Below, piece by piece: positions 17,010 through 26,250 of a DNA stretch of 60,670 bases. Position 1 is the first letter of the stretch, and every line of letters begins with the position of its first letter. Source of the stretch: Prolixibacteraceae bacterium UBA1413. Lineage in GTDB: Bacteria; Bacteroidota; Bacteroidia; Bacteroidales; Prolixibacteraceae. Under the pieces are notes generated by a model that worked only from the letters and a program-made list of their open reading frames with translations, made no database searches and was not told the DNA's origin. The DNA lies in assembly GCA_002304925.1 (NCBI GenBank), contig DBPT01000026.1, positions 291 through 60,960 of the forward strand, written 5' to 3'. The position numbers and the translations under genes were made by a program.

Positions 17010-17978
17010 ATGGATATTTCCGTTGTCATCCCGCTTTATAACGAAGAAGAGTCCCTGTCAGAATTGACACAATGGATTGACAGGGTGATGGATGAAAACC
17101 GCTTCACCTATGAAATCATCCTTGTCGATGACGGGAGCAATGACGGTTCCTGGGGCGTCATCGAAAATTTATACCGGATAAACCCTTCGGTCAGGGGGAT
17201 CAAATTCCGGAGGAATTACGGAAAGTCAGCCGCCCTCTTTTGCGGTTTTGAAGCGGCGCAGGGAGAGGTGGTCATCACCATGGATGCCGATTTACAGGAC
17301 AGTCCCGATGAAATTCCGGATCTCTTCAGGATGATCACACAAGAGAAATATGACATGGTCTCGGGATGGAAAAAGAAACGTTACGATCCCTTTTCCAAAA
17401 CCCTGCCGTCCAAATTTTTTAACGGCACGGCCCGTCTGGTCTCCGGCATCAAGCTGCACGATTTTAACTGCGGTCTGAAAGCCTACCGGAAATCGGTGGT
17501 AAAAAGCATTGAAGTATACGGTGAAATGCACAGGTATATTCCAATCCTGGCAAAACACGCCGGCTTTACCCGGATTGGCGAGAAGGTGGTGCAACACCAG
17601 TCCCGCAAATACGGAAAGACCAAATTCGGGATTGAAAGATTTATCAACGGATATCTCGACCTCCTCTCGGTCACTTTCATCTCCCGATTTGCGAAAAAAC
17701 CCATGCATTTTTTCGGCCTGATAGGCACTTTTGTTTTTCTCTTGGGTTTCATTGCTGCCATTGTCGTGGGGGTCAACAAGCTGACCATGCTCGCACGAGG
17801 AATCAGGGCCCCCCTGGTAGCTGACAATCCGTGGTTCTTCATCGCCCTGATGGCCATGATCATCGGCACCATGCTCTTCCTGACGGGCTTTATCGCCGAA
17901 CTGATATCCCGGAGTGCTCCTGAAAGAAATATTTATCAGATCGAAACCAAAACGGGAGAAAAGGGCAGTCTGAACTAG
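17010..17978 (+). CDS. Family 2 glycosyltransferase, membrane-anchored (DPM1/GtrB-like)
   Basis: A 322-residue GT-A enzyme. It has nucleotide-sugar binding motifs VIPLYNEEESL, LVDDGSNDGSW and the DxD region MDADLQDSPDE, with a later QHQSRKYGKTKFG loop. Two C-terminal transmembrane helices lie at about residues 233-255 and 270-295. Such proteins transfer a sugar from UDP or GDP to polyprenyl phosphate on the cytosolic face for use in envelope glycan synthesis. The gene forms an operon with the DUF4199 gene. Confidence 0.9.
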   Translation: MDISVVIPLYNEEESLSELTQWIDRVMDENRFTYEIILVDDGSNDGSWGVIENLYRINPSVRGIKFRRNYGKSAALFCGFEAAQGEVVITMDADLQDSPDEIPDLFRMITQEKYDMVSGWKKKRYDPFSKTLPSKFFNGTARLVSGIKLHDFNCGLKAYRKSVVKSIEVYGEMHRYIPILAKHAGFTRIGEKVVQHQSRKYGKTKFGIERFINGYLDLLSVTFISRFAKKPMHFFGLIGTFVFLLGFIAAIVVGVNKLTMLARGIRAPLVADNPWFFIALMAMIIGTMLFLTGFIAELISRSAPERNIYQIETKTGEKGSLN

Positions 17979-18012
17979 GATGCCCGGTGGGGTCCGGTTT
18001 CCGGAACAAAAG

Positions 18013-18120
18013 CACCCCGAAAGGATGGGAAGTCGCCGCCCTCGCTTTCCGGATATGTTCCAGCAACACCTCAGGATGCATCGACCCGGCCCCGAGAAGC
18101 CCCAAACCCCCAAGGAAATT
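18013..18120 (-). pseudogene. Remnant of a nitronate monooxygenase (2-nitropropane dioxygenase) gene
   Basis: A short minus-strand frame encodes GGLGLLGAGSMHPEVLLEHI followed by RKARAATSHPFGV, about 36 recognisable residues in all. This matches the conserved N-terminal FMN-binding block of nitronate monooxygenases (NAGGLGLIGAGSM-x-PEVL-x-EHI). It is preceded by an in-frame stop at 18123-18121, and the similarity ends after PFGV. The rest of the roughly 310-residue enzyme is missing. It abuts the ABC-transporter remnant on the other strand exactly at about 18120. Confidence 0.6.
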
Positions 18121-18342
18121 TCAGCAGGAAAACAGCAAATCGTGGTCATGATCGCCCACCGGCTATCCACCATCATGCATGCCGACAGAATTTATGTCCT
18201 GGAGAAAGGAAAAATCATCGAAGAAGGGGACCACACCACTCTCCTCAATCAGAAAGGGCTCTATTATGCCATGTGGAGACAGCAGATCGGCGAAAGAAAA
18301 GATGTTGAAAGAAGAGCGAGAAACAGCAAAGGATTATCGTAA
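18121..18342 (+). pseudogene. Remnant of an ABC exporter (MsbA-like), last ~65 residues only
   Basis: The plus-strand frame ends with IVVMIAHRLSTIMHADRIYV followed by LEKGKIIEEGDHTTLLNQKG and a short helix. That is the H-loop (AHRLST) and tail of a type I ABC exporter nucleotide-binding domain. Walker A, Q-loop, signature, Walker B and the membrane domain are all absent. The open frame can be read back to an ATG at 17980, but the upstream part is antisense to the nitronate monooxygenase remnant, so it should not be taken as an intact protein. It starts 2 bp after the glycosyltransferase stop. Confidence 0.65.
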
Positions 18343-18379
18343 AAGAGCGGAGAGATAACGGCCTTTCCGGAGATCTCTG

Positions 18380-18416
18380 AAGAGTGCTTTCCGCGGGGAC
18401 TGCGGAAGACTCTTTT
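18380..18416. terminator. Hairpin terminator between converging units
   Basis: The sequence aagagt-gctttccgc-ggggact-gcggaag-actctttt forms a stable stem with a small internal asymmetry. A T run lies on the plus side, between the plus-strand ABC remnant and the 3' end of the minus-strand cdaA gene. Confidence 0.65.
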
Positions 18417-18430
18417 CGATTGTACAGGGC

Positions 18431-19225
18431 CTATTTTCCGGAAGGATACTCCCCTGAAAGTTGATGGTAAAGGAAGGTTTCCAACTGGTCACGGTTCAGG
18501 TTCCGCTCGATGCCCCCCCCCTGGGCTACAGAAATAGTGCCGTTCTCTTCCGAAACCACCACGGCAACCGCATCGGTGGTCTCGGTAATCCCGATCGCTG
18601 CCCGGTGACGCAATCCCATGCTTTTGTCCACTTCTTTGTGCGTCAGCGGGAGAATACACCCTGCTGCCACGATCTTATTGTTCCTGATGATTACCGCCCC
18701 GTCATGCAGATCCGTATTTTTGAAAAAGATCGTTTTCAGCAGCGGCTGGCTGATTCTCCCGTCAATGATCTCACCTGTGGCGATCTGTTCGGAGAGCTCC
18801 GAATCCCTAGAGAAAACAAGGATCGCCCCGGTCTTTGTCCGAGAAAAAAACAAAACCGTCTCTACCAGATCGGAAAGGTTTTCCACCTTGGGCTGGCCGC
18901 TCCCGGGATGAAACAGCTTGTCAAACGATAAAAAACGGGTGATGTGGTTATGTGTTCCGACATAGAGGAGAAACCGGCGGATCTCAGGATGAAAAATGAT
19001 GATCAGCGCCAGAACCCCTACTCCGATAAATTGTCCCATGATAGAACTGATCAACTCCATGTCGAGGGCTCGGAAAACCACCCAAAAAAGATAAACGATA
19101 AAAAAGCCCACCACGATGTTAAAAGCCACAGTACCTTTAATAAGGCGATAGACCTGGAACAGTAGGAGGGCAACAAGGAGGATATCGATTATATCAAAAA
19201 AACGGATGGTAATGAAGGCGAGCAT
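18431..19225 (-). CDS. cdaA: Diadenylate cyclase CdaA
   Basis: A 264-residue membrane enzyme that makes cyclic di-AMP from two ATP. It has three N-terminal transmembrane helices (residues 10-30, 36-55 and 63-80) followed by a DisA_N/DAC domain with the catalytic motifs D175-G-A and R206-H-R. In this phylum CdaA is the usual source of c-di-AMP for osmotic and cell-wall control. The start codon immediately follows the folP stop codon with no intergenic base, so the two genes are translationally linked. Confidence 0.95.
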   Translation of the reverse strand: MLAFITIRFFDIIDILLVALLLFQVYRLIKGTVAFNIVVGFFIVYLFWVVFRALDMELISSIMGQFIGVGVLALIIIFHPEIRRFLLYVGTHNHITRFLSFDKLFHPGSGQPKVENLSDLVETVLFFSRTKTGAILVFSRDSELSEQIATGEIIDGRISQPLLKTIFFKNTDLHDGAVIIRNNKIVAAGCILPLTHKEVDKSMGLRHRAAIGITETTDAVAVVVSEENGTISVAQGGGIERNLNRDQLETFLYHQLSGEYPSGK

Positions 19226-20101
19226 CTACAGCGATTCTTTTAATTGCATGAACAGGCGGATGGCCTCCATGGCAGGCTTAACATCGTGTACCCTGAGGAT
19301 ATCAGCCCCTCCGAGCAAAGCCATGGTATTGAGCACCGTGGTGCCGTTTAGCGATTCTTCGGGGGTGATTTCCAGAACCTTCCAGATCATCGATTTACGG
19401 CTGAGTCCTACGACCACCGGCAGTTGAAACACCTTTAAAGAATCAAGCCTGTTCAGCAGTTTGTAATTATGGTCAAGGTTTTTTCCGAATCCAAACCCGG
19501 GATCGATCAACACATCAGCCACACCGTATCTAGTGAGCTTTCGTACCGAATCGCTCAATTCTGCGGAAACATCATGGACCACATCCTTGTACCATGGATC
19601 CTCCTGCATATTGGCAGGCGTACCCTGAATGTGGGTCAGAACATAGGGCACCTGGAGTTTCCCGATGGTCTCAAACATTTTGGCATCAATCGATCCGCCC
19701 GAAATGTCATTGACAATGACCGGACCGATCTCCTCAATGACCCTGACAGCCACCCAGGAGCGAAAAGTATCGACCGAAATGGGCACTTCCGGGAAGTGCT
19801 TGCGAATGGCAGCTACAGCAGGGATCAGCCGGGAAAGCTCATCTTTGGTAGAGATCATTTCAGCACCCGGCCGGGTGGAGATGCTCCCGACATCGATGAT
19901 CGCCGCCCCTTCGGAAACCAACTGTTCCACCCGCCCGAGAATTTCAACCTCGGTATTCAGGGTACCCCCGTCATAAAAGGAATCAGGGGTGACATTAATC
20001 ACTCCCATGATGCAGGGTTCGGTGAAATCCAGAAGGTCTCCCCCGACGTTGATGCTCCTTTTCCGTTTGAGAAATCGTCCGGCAGACTGGGTTATCAGCA
20101 T
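19226..20101 (-). CDS. folP: Dihydropteroate synthase
   Basis: A 291-residue TIM-barrel enzyme of folate synthesis joining p-aminobenzoate to the pterin pyrophosphate. Motifs: IMGVINVTPDSFYDGG (pterin and pyrophosphate loop), IIDVGSISTRPGAE (SxRPGA loop), VNDISGG, VLIDPGFGFGKN, VVVGLSRKSM and the C-terminal LRVHDV. All are intact. It forms a two-gene unit with cdaA, an arrangement common in Bacteroidota, and is divergent from the DUF1599 gene. Confidence 0.95.
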   Translation of the reverse strand: MLITQSAGRFLKRKRSINVGGDLLDFTEPCIMGVINVTPDSFYDGGTLNTEVEILGRVEQLVSEGAAIIDVGSISTRPGAEMISTKDELSRLIPAVAAIRKHFPEVPISVDTFRSWVAVRVIEEIGPVIVNDISGGSIDAKMFETIGKLQVPYVLTHIQGTPANMQEDPWYKDVVHDVSAELSDSVRKLTRYGVADVLIDPGFGFGKNLDHNYKLLNRLDSLKVFQLPVVVGLSRKSMIWKVLEITPEESLNGTTVLNTMALLGGADILRVHDVKPAMEAIRLFMQLKESL

Positions 20102-20205
20102 AAATCCGTGGATTTAAAGTAACACAATAACTAATGCAAATGTATAACAAAACCTTTAAATTACTCATTTTTTCCTATTTTTATGCCCTGATTGAAAACC
20201 CGGGA

Positions 20206-20733
20206 ATGGAAAAGACTTTTGAACAATATGGCGGGATTATGGACGTATGCAGAGAGGTGTTCCTGAAAAAAATGAAGGATTACGGAACCGCCTGGAGAAT
20301 CCTGCGTCCTGTTTCCATCACCGACCAGATCTATATCAAAGCCAGGCGCATCAGGTCCATTGAAGAAAAAAAGGTTCAGAAAGTAGAAGATGATATCCGC
20401 AGTGAGTTCATTGGGATCATTAATTACGCCCTCATGGGAATTATCCAGCTCAACCTCGGACCTTCGGAGGAAGAAATGAACCCCGCCAAAGCCATAGAAC
20501 TCTATAACCAATATTTCGAAAACGCGCGCACCCTGATGACCGCCAAAAACCATGACTATGACGAAGCCTGGAGGGAAATGCGTATCAGCAGTTATACCGA
20601 CCTGATCCTGATGAAGATCAGAAGGACGAAACAAATTGAGGATAACCAGGGAGAGACCATCATGTCGGAAGGAATAGACGCCAATTACTATGACATGGTC
20701 AATTATGCCGTCTTTGCCCTGATTAAAATTTAA
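20206..20733 (+). CDS. DUF1599 domain-containing protein
   Basis: A 175-residue, mainly helical protein made of two similar halves, each with a tyrosine-rich pattern ending in a basic helix: KDYGTAWRILRPVSITDQIYIKARRIRSIEE and the related HDYDEAWREMRISSYTDLILMKIRR-x-KQIED. This internal duplication is characteristic of DUF1599, a family of unknown function. The ATG at 20206 is preferred; the open frame extends upstream to 20134 with residues not typical of the family. It leads a compact run with BT_3928-like, tpiA and prmA genes. Confidence 0.87.
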   Translation: MEKTFEQYGGIMDVCREVFLKKMKDYGTAWRILRPVSITDQIYIKARRIRSIEEKKVQKVEDDIRSEFIGIINYALMGIIQLNLGPSEEEMNPAKAIELYNQYFENARTLMTAKNHDYDEAWREMRISSYTDLILMKIRRTKQIEDNQGETIMSEGIDANYYDMVNYAVFALIKI

Positions 20734-20750
20734 CCGGAATCATATAAACC

Positions 20751-21881
20751 ATGAAAGTATTACTTCACATTTCCCGGATCGTACTGGGAATTACCTTTAT
20801 CTTCTCAGGATTTGTAAAAGGAATCGATCCCTGGGGATCGGCTTATAAATTCATCGATTATTTCAATGCCATGGGTCTGGACTGGCTGAGTCCGACAGCC
20901 TTTCCCCTGGGGATTTTGCTGGCCTTTGCCGAATTTATCATAGGGGTAGGCCTTCTTTTCGCCATCCTGCCCAGGCTGGCCAGTTGGGGAGCCCTGCTCT
21001 TCATGGCCTTCTTCACCCCTCTCACCCTGTGGATCGCCCTGAAAAATCCGGTCACCGACTGCGGATGCTTCGGCGATGCCATCGTCCTGTCCAACTGGGC
21101 TACCTTCTATAAGAATATCGTCCTCATCCTGCTGGCAATATTCGTTTTTATCAACAGGAAAAAGATCTATTGTTTCCTGGGTCGCAAATCGGGAAATATC
21201 CTGGGTGCAGTCACCCTCGTCCTTTACGTGGCTGCCGTAATCTGGTCGGTACGGCACGAGCCCCTTTTCGACTTCAGGCCTTACCATACCGGGGTAAACA
21301 TCGCCGAGGCCATGACCATCCCTGCCGATGCTCCGCGGGATGTCTATGAAAACACGTTCTACTACAAAAACCTGAAAACAGGGGAGGTCAAGAAATTCAC
21401 CGATGAAAACTATCCCTGGCAGGATACCCTGAACTGGACATTCCACAGCATGGACGAACCCGTATTGGTCAAAAAGGGATACACCCCCCCCATTCACGGG
21501 TTTACCATTGAATCGAGGGAAGGGGACAATGTCTATGATTTCTTCCTCTACGAAGAGAATTACGTTTTTATCCTGGTCGCCTACGACCTTGACAAATCAT
21601 CACGAAAAAACCAGGAACAGATCAACACGCTCTCCTCCTGGGCCATGGAAAACCAGTACCCGTTTATTTGCCTTACCTCCACGCTTTTTGAAAAATGCGA
21701 TGAATTTGCTGTCGAAACCGGCGCTCCCTATGAGTTTTTCCATGCTGATGAGATCGAGTTGAAAACCATCATCCGGTCCAATCCCGGGCTGATGGTCCTT
21801 AAACAGGGCACCATTGTAGCCAAATACCACAACAATGACATTCCCACACCCCAAGAGTTCAGGAAAAAATTCCCGGAATAA
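20751..21881 (+). CDS. BT_3928 family protein: DoxX/MauE-like membrane domain plus thioredoxin-like domain
   Basis: A 376-residue inner-membrane protein. The first 150 residues form four helices of DoxX/MauE type (RIVLGITFIFSGFVKGIDP, LLAFAEFIIGVGLLFAI and others). Between helices 3 and 4 there is a cysteine pair in TDCGCFGDAI, which is typical of quinone-linked redox proteins. After a fifth hydrophobic segment the C-terminal 180 residues resemble a periplasmic thioredoxin-like fold (NYVFILVAYDLDKSS) without CxxC. A role in envelope redox or electron transfer is likely but unproven. It lies 17 bp after the DUF1599 gene. Confidence 0.85.
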   Translation: MKVLLHISRIVLGITFIFSGFVKGIDPWGSAYKFIDYFNAMGLDWLSPTAFPLGILLAFAEFIIGVGLLFAILPRLASWGALLFMAFFTPLTLWIALKNPVTDCGCFGDAIVLSNWATFYKNIVLILLAIFVFINRKKIYCFLGRKSGNILGAVTLVLYVAAVIWSVRHEPLFDFRPYHTGVNIAEAMTIPADAPRDVYENTFYYKNLKTGEVKKFTDENYPWQDTLNWTFHSMDEPVLVKKGYTPPIHGFTIESREGDNVYDFFLYEENYVFILVAYDLDKSSRKNQEQINTLSSWAMENQYPFICLTSTLFEKCDEFAVETGAPYEFFHADEIELKTIIRSNPGLMVLKQGTIVAKYHNNDIPTPQEFRKKFPE

Positions 21882-21912
21882 AATGAATCATAAATTTCTA
21901 AAAGTTTAAAAC

Positions 21913-22677
21913 ATGAGAAAAAAAATCGTTGCAGGAAACTGGAAATGCAACACCACTGTTCCGGCGGGCGTGGAGTTGGCAAAGGCGGTGGTTGCTGCGG
22001 TGAATGCGTCAGGTGACCCGGAAGTGGAGGTCGTAGTATGTCCTCCCTTTGTACACCTCACCAGTGTGGCGGCCGAGGTCACTGGTTCGCGGGTCAGAAC
22101 AGGCGCACAGAATTGCGCGGCAGAACCCAAAGGGGCCTTTACCGGTGAAGTTTCGGCGGAAATGGTGAAGTCGGCCGGAGCGGAATATGTAATCCTCGGG
22201 CATTCGGAGCGGCGCGAATACTACGGTGAAACCAGCGCCACGCTGAACAAAAAACTGGCCCAGGCATTTGCCCAGGGCCTTACCCCTGTCTATTGTTGCG
22301 GGGAGCCGCTGCCCTTACGGGAAGCAGGAAGCCAGAACGAATTCGTAAAAAAACAACTCGACGAGACGATCTTCCTGTTGCCCGAAGCTGACTTCCGGAA
22401 ACTGGTGATCGCCTACGAACCCATCTGGGCCATCGGCACCGGAAAAACAGCATCGGCGGCCCAGGCCCAGGAAATGCACTCCTTTATCCGGGGCGCCATT
22501 GCTGACAAATATGGTAGAAAGGTGGCAGACGAGATTTCCATCCTCTACGGCGGAAGCTGTAAATCGTCGAATGCCAAAGAACTCTTTGCCAATCCCGACG
22601 TTGACGGCGGGCTGATTGGGGGCGCTTCCCTCGACCCTGCCGATTTCCTGGGAATTGTCAACGGCTTCAAAGGGTAA
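21913..22677 (+). CDS. tpiA: Triosephosphate isomerase
   Basis: A 254-residue glycolytic enzyme interconverting dihydroxyacetone phosphate and glyceraldehyde 3-phosphate. Catalytic and binding residues are visible: N11-x-K13 in GNWKCN, His in VILGHSERR, Glu in AYEPIWAIGTGKTA (with loop 6), and the phosphate loop YGGS. It is followed 9 bp later by prmA in the same unit. Confidence 0.97.
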   Translation: MRKKIVAGNWKCNTTVPAGVELAKAVVAAVNASGDPEVEVVVCPPFVHLTSVAAEVTGSRVRTGAQNCAAEPKGAFTGEVSAEMVKSAGAEYVILGHSERREYYGETSATLNKKLAQAFAQGLTPVYCCGEPLPLREAGSQNEFVKKQLDETIFLLPEADFRKLVIAYEPIWAIGTGKTASAAQAQEMHSFIRGAIADKYGRKVADEISILYGGSCKSSNAKELFANPDVDGGLIGGASLDPADFLGIVNGFKG

Positions 22678-22686
22678 TTCCCCTTC

Positions 22687-23532
22687 ATGGTCAACACCCT
22701 GAAAATCACAATCTCCCTCCGACCTTTTGAGTCATGGTTTGCCGATCTGCTAACCGGCCAACTGGCCGGAGAGGGATTTGACACGTTCGTGGAAACCGAA
22801 AACGGATTTGAAGCCTATATCCCCGAAAATAAATTTGATGACAGCTGCCTGCAACGGCTTAGCGAACGATCTGCTGACCAGTTCGACATCCAGTTCCATA
22901 AGGAGACCATTCCCCCTCAAAACTGGAATGAAGTGTGGGAAAAAAACTATTTCCGGCCTTTGTTGATCTGGGACCGGGTGGTGGTACGCGCCCCTTTCCA
23001 TACCGACGTACCTGCCTGCCCCATTGAAATCGTAATTGAACCCAGGATGGCTTTCGGCACCGGGAATCATGAGACCACCCTCCTGATGATGGAAACCATG
23101 CTCGATCTCCCCGAGCATTCCTTGAGAGTGCTCGACGTGGGGTGCGGCACCGGTATACTGGCCATCCTGGCAGCCAAACTCGGTGCCCGGGAAGTGACGG
23201 CCATCGACATTGACCCCTGGTCTATTGATGCGACCACCGAAAATATCCTCCTGAACAAAACCCCGCAGGTCAAACCCCTCCTGGGAGATGCTTCCAGGAT
23301 TGGGGAAGAAAAATACCAACTGATTATGGCAAACATCCAGAAAAATGTGATACTGAATGATTTGTACCATTATGTTGCCGCACTCCTGCCGGGAGGAATT
23401 CTCATCACCAGCGGCTTTTTCCTGGATGACCTGCCCTCCGTTGAACGAGAAGCAAATCACTTCGGACTGAAACTAACAAACTACAGGGAGAAAAACCACT
23501 GGGTGGCCGCCCTCTTCATGTTACCTGACTGA
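22687..23532 (+). CDS. prmA: Ribosomal protein L11 methyltransferase
   Basis: A 281-residue SAM-dependent methyltransferase that trimethylates ribosomal protein L11. The N-terminal substrate-recognition domain ends before RMAFGTGNHETT, the PrmA hallmark. The SAM motif is VLDVGCGTGILAILAAKLGA, and motif IV is LIMANIQKNV (N-I in place of the usual N-I-L). The DUF1599-BT_3928-tpiA-prmA order suggests a single housekeeping operon. Confidence 0.95.
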   Translation: MVNTLKITISLRPFESWFADLLTGQLAGEGFDTFVETENGFEAYIPENKFDDSCLQRLSERSADQFDIQFHKETIPPQNWNEVWEKNYFRPLLIWDRVVVRAPFHTDVPACPIEIVIEPRMAFGTGNHETTLLMMETMLDLPEHSLRVLDVGCGTGILAILAAKLGAREVTAIDIDPWSIDATTENILLNKTPQVKPLLGDASRIGEEKYQLIMANIQKNVILNDLYHYVAALLPGGILITSGFFLDDLPSVEREANHFGLKLTNYREKNHWVAALFMLPD

Positions 23533-23590
23533 TTCCCGAATCACCACCTCCATAAACCTGCAAAAATTGCATTCATTCCCAGCGAATTAT

Positions 23591-23601
23591 GACAAATTGT
23601 C
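23591..23601. promoter_or_regulatory. Palindrome upstream of clpB (candidate heat-shock control site)
   Basis: GACAAATTGTC is a perfect 11-bp palindrome 61 bp before the clpB start codon, in the only intergenic region that could drive that gene. A stress-regulator operator is plausible, but no consensus for this clade is established here. Confidence 0.35.
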
Positions 23602-23661
23602 GGCATTTCAGGAGTGGTTCCATTTTTGATGTTACCAGGAGGATCACTCAATTTTAAAATT

Positions 23662-26250
23662 ATGAATCTTGACAATTTAACTATAAAATCGCAAGAAGCA
23701 TTGCAGCATGCTTTCCAGGTGGCGCAGGGGAACCACCAGCAGGCAGTCGAAACAGGTCACATTCTGAAAGGGTTGTTTGCAGAAGCCGAGAATGTAGTCC
23801 ACTACCTTCTTAAAAAGACCGGAGTAAATACATCCACCCTGGTACAGGCACTGGATAGGATTATTGAAACCTATCCCAGGGTTACCGGGGGCGAGCAATA
23901 TCTTTCCAACGCGTCTGCCAGGACCTTCCAGAAGGCGTTGGCGCTGGCACAGGAGATGGGGGATCAGTTTGTTTCTGTTGAACATATTCTGTTGGCCCTG
24001 CTGGATGCCGGGGATGATGTAGCCCGGATGCTGAAAGACAGCGGAGCAGGCAAGGAAGATTTACAAAAAGCAATTGCCGGATTGCGCAAAGGATCAAAAG
24101 TGGATTCCCAGACGGCCGAAGATCGCTTTGACTCCCTGAACCGGTTTGCCATCAATCTGAATGAACGGGCAAGGTCGGGAAAACTCGATCCCGTCATCGG
24201 AAGGGATGATGAGATCAGGCGGATTTTGCAAATCCTGTCGCGCCGCACCAAGAACAATCCCATCCTCATCGGAGAACCGGGAACGGGGAAGACAGCCATT
24301 GCCGAAGGGCTGGCGCACAGGATCGTCCGGGGTGATGTACCCGAAAACCTCAAATCGAAGCAGGTTTTCTCCCTCGACATGGGAGCCCTGATCGCCGGGG
24401 CAAAATACAAAGGGGAATTTGAGGAAAGACTGAAAGCGGTAATTAATGAAGTGGTGAAATCGAATGAAGTGGTGATTCTCTTCATCGACGAAATCCATAC
24501 CCTGGTGGGAGCCGGAAAAAGTGAAGGTGCCATGGATGCCGCCAACATTCTGAAACCGGCCCTTGCCCGTGGCGAACTGAGGGCTATCGGCGCAACCACC
24601 CTCTCTGAATATCAGAAATATTTCGAAAAAGACAAAGCCCTGGAACGCCGCTTCCAGGTGGTGCACGTCGATGAACCCGACACCCTTGATGCCATCTCCA
24701 TCCTCAGGGGATTGAAGGAGCGGTACGAAAACCATCATAAGGTCCGAATCAGGGATGAGGCCATCATTGCTTCGGTGGAATTGTCCCAGCGATACATTTC
24801 CGACCGGTTTCTGCCCGACAAGGCCATCGATCTGATGGACGAGGCGGCGGCAAAACTACGCCTTGAAATGGACTCGGTGCCTGAAGAACTCGATGAGACC
24901 GAGCGCAGGATCAAACAACTGGAAATTGAACGGGAAGCTATCAAACGTGAGAATGACCAAAAGAAACTGGATCTCCTGAGCGAAGAGATCTCCAATCTGA
25001 AAGAGGAACAATCAATATACCGGGCACGCTGGCAATCGGAGAAGAACCTGCTTGATGCCATCCAGAAACAGAAATCGGAAATTGAAGCAATCCGCTTCGA
25101 AGCCGACGAGGCTGAAAGACAAGGCGATTACGGCAGGGTGGCGGAATTGCGGTATGGCAGGATCAGGGAAAAAGAAGCTGAAATAGTGCGGCTGAAAGAA
25201 GAACTCCGAAAAACGCACAAAGATGGCGCTTTCATAAAGGAAGAAGTTGATGCTGAAGATATTGCGGGGGTGGTATCTCGTTGGACCGGTATTCCGGTAT
25301 CGCGGATGATGCAGAGCGAAAGGGAAAAACTGCTTCACATGGAAGACGAACTCCATAAGCGGGTGGTCGGACAGCACGAAGCCATTGCCGCGGTCTCCGA
25401 TGCCGTCAGAAGAAGCCGGGCCGGACTCCAGGATGAAAAACGGCCGATCGGCTCTTTTATCTTCCTGGGATCTACAGGTGTGGGAAAAACAGAACTGGCC
25501 AAAGCATTGGCAGAATACCTTTTCGACAATGAAAACAGTATCACCCGCATTGACATGTCGGAATACCAGGAGAAATTCTCGGTGACCAGGCTCATCGGAA
25601 GTCCTCCAGGATACGTGGGCTATGACGAAGGAGGCCAGCTCACCGAAGCGGTACGGCACAAACCCTATTCAGTGGTGCTTTTTGACGAAATCGAAAAAGC
25701 GCATCCCGATGTGTTCAACGTGCTCCTGCAGGTTCTCGACGACGGCCGCCTTACCGACAACAAAGGCAGGATGGTGAACTTCAAGAATACGATTATCATT
25801 ATGACCTCTAACCTGGGTTCCCATCTTATCCAGGAAAACCTCTCCCGGATAACAGCCGGCAATATGGCAGAAATCATCGAAGAAACCCGCGAAGAACTCA
25901 TGGAACTCCTGAAACGGACCATCAGGCCTGAATTCCTGAACCGCATCGACGATATCATCATCTTTGCGCCGTTGAGCAGGGCTGACATCAAAGAGATCGT
26001 GAGGCTGCAGTTTTCCATGATCACGAAACGGGTCACTCGGCAGAATTTCAGCATCCTAATTACCGAAGAAGCTGTCGAATGGCTTGCCAACATTGGTTAC
26101 GACCCCCAATTCGGAGCCCGGCCTGTGAAAAGAGTCCTGCAAAAATATGTTCTGAATGAATTGTCACGGAAAATCCTTTCCGGAAATCTGGACCAGGACA
26201 AACCCGTTTGGGTGGATGTGAAAGACAATGAACTGATTTTCAGAAATTAA
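23662..26250 (+). CDS. clpB: ATP-dependent disaggregase ClpB
   Basis: An 862-residue Hsp100 hexameric chaperone that threads aggregated proteins in cooperation with DnaK. It has a double Clp N domain (residues 1-145) and NBD1 with Walker A GEPGTGKT and Walker B ILFIDEIHTL. A middle coiled coil (about 405-525, KQLEIEREAIKRE...) distinguishes ClpB from ClpA/C. NBD2 has Walker A GSTGVGKT and VVLFDEIEKAHPD, followed by the C-terminal small domain. The ATG at 23662 begins MNLDNLTIKSQEALQ; a longer in-frame GTG at 23614 adds 16 atypical residues and was not used. The gene is complete and of normal length. Confidence 0.97.
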   Translation: MNLDNLTIKSQEALQHAFQVAQGNHQQAVETGHILKGLFAEAENVVHYLLKKTGVNTSTLVQALDRIIETYPRVTGGEQYLSNASARTFQKALALAQEMGDQFVSVEHILLALLDAGDDVARMLKDSGAGKEDLQKAIAGLRKGSKVDSQTAEDRFDSLNRFAINLNERARSGKLDPVIGRDDEIRRILQILSRRTKNNPILIGEPGTGKTAIAEGLAHRIVRGDVPENLKSKQVFSLDMGALIAGAKYKGEFEERLKAVINEVVKSNEVVILFIDEIHTLVGAGKSEGAMDAANILKPALARGELRAIGATTLSEYQKYFEKDKALERRFQVVHVDEPDTLDAISILRGLKERYENHHKVRIRDEAIIASVELSQRYISDRFLPDKAIDLMDEAAAKLRLEMDSVPEELDETERRIKQLEIEREAIKRENDQKKLDLLSEEISNLKEEQSIYRARWQSEKNLLDAIQKQKSEIEAIRFEADEAERQGDYGRVAELRYGRIREKEAEIVRLKEELRKTHKDGAFIKEEVDAEDIAGVVSRWTGIPVSRMMQSEREKLLHMEDELHKRVVGQHEAIAAVSDAVRRSRAGLQDEKRPIGSFIFLGSTGVGKTELAKALAEYLFDNENSITRIDMSEYQEKFSVTRLIGSPPGYVGYDEGGQLTEAVRHKPYSVVLFDEIEKAHPDVFNVLLQVLDDGRLTDNKGRMVNFKNTIIIMTSNLGSHLIQENLSRITAGNMAEIIEETREELMELLKRTIRPEFLNRIDDIIIFAPLSRADIKEIVRLQFSMITKRVTRQNFSILITEEAVEWLANIGYDPQFGARPVKRVLQKYVLNELSRKILSGNLDQDKPVWVDVKDNELIFRN

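Noticed and set aside
17980..18342. Complete 120-residue protein with an ABC-transporter-like end
   Set aside because: Its first half is antisense to a nitronate monooxygenase remnant and lacks any domain; only the last 65 or so residues match an ABC exporter tail.
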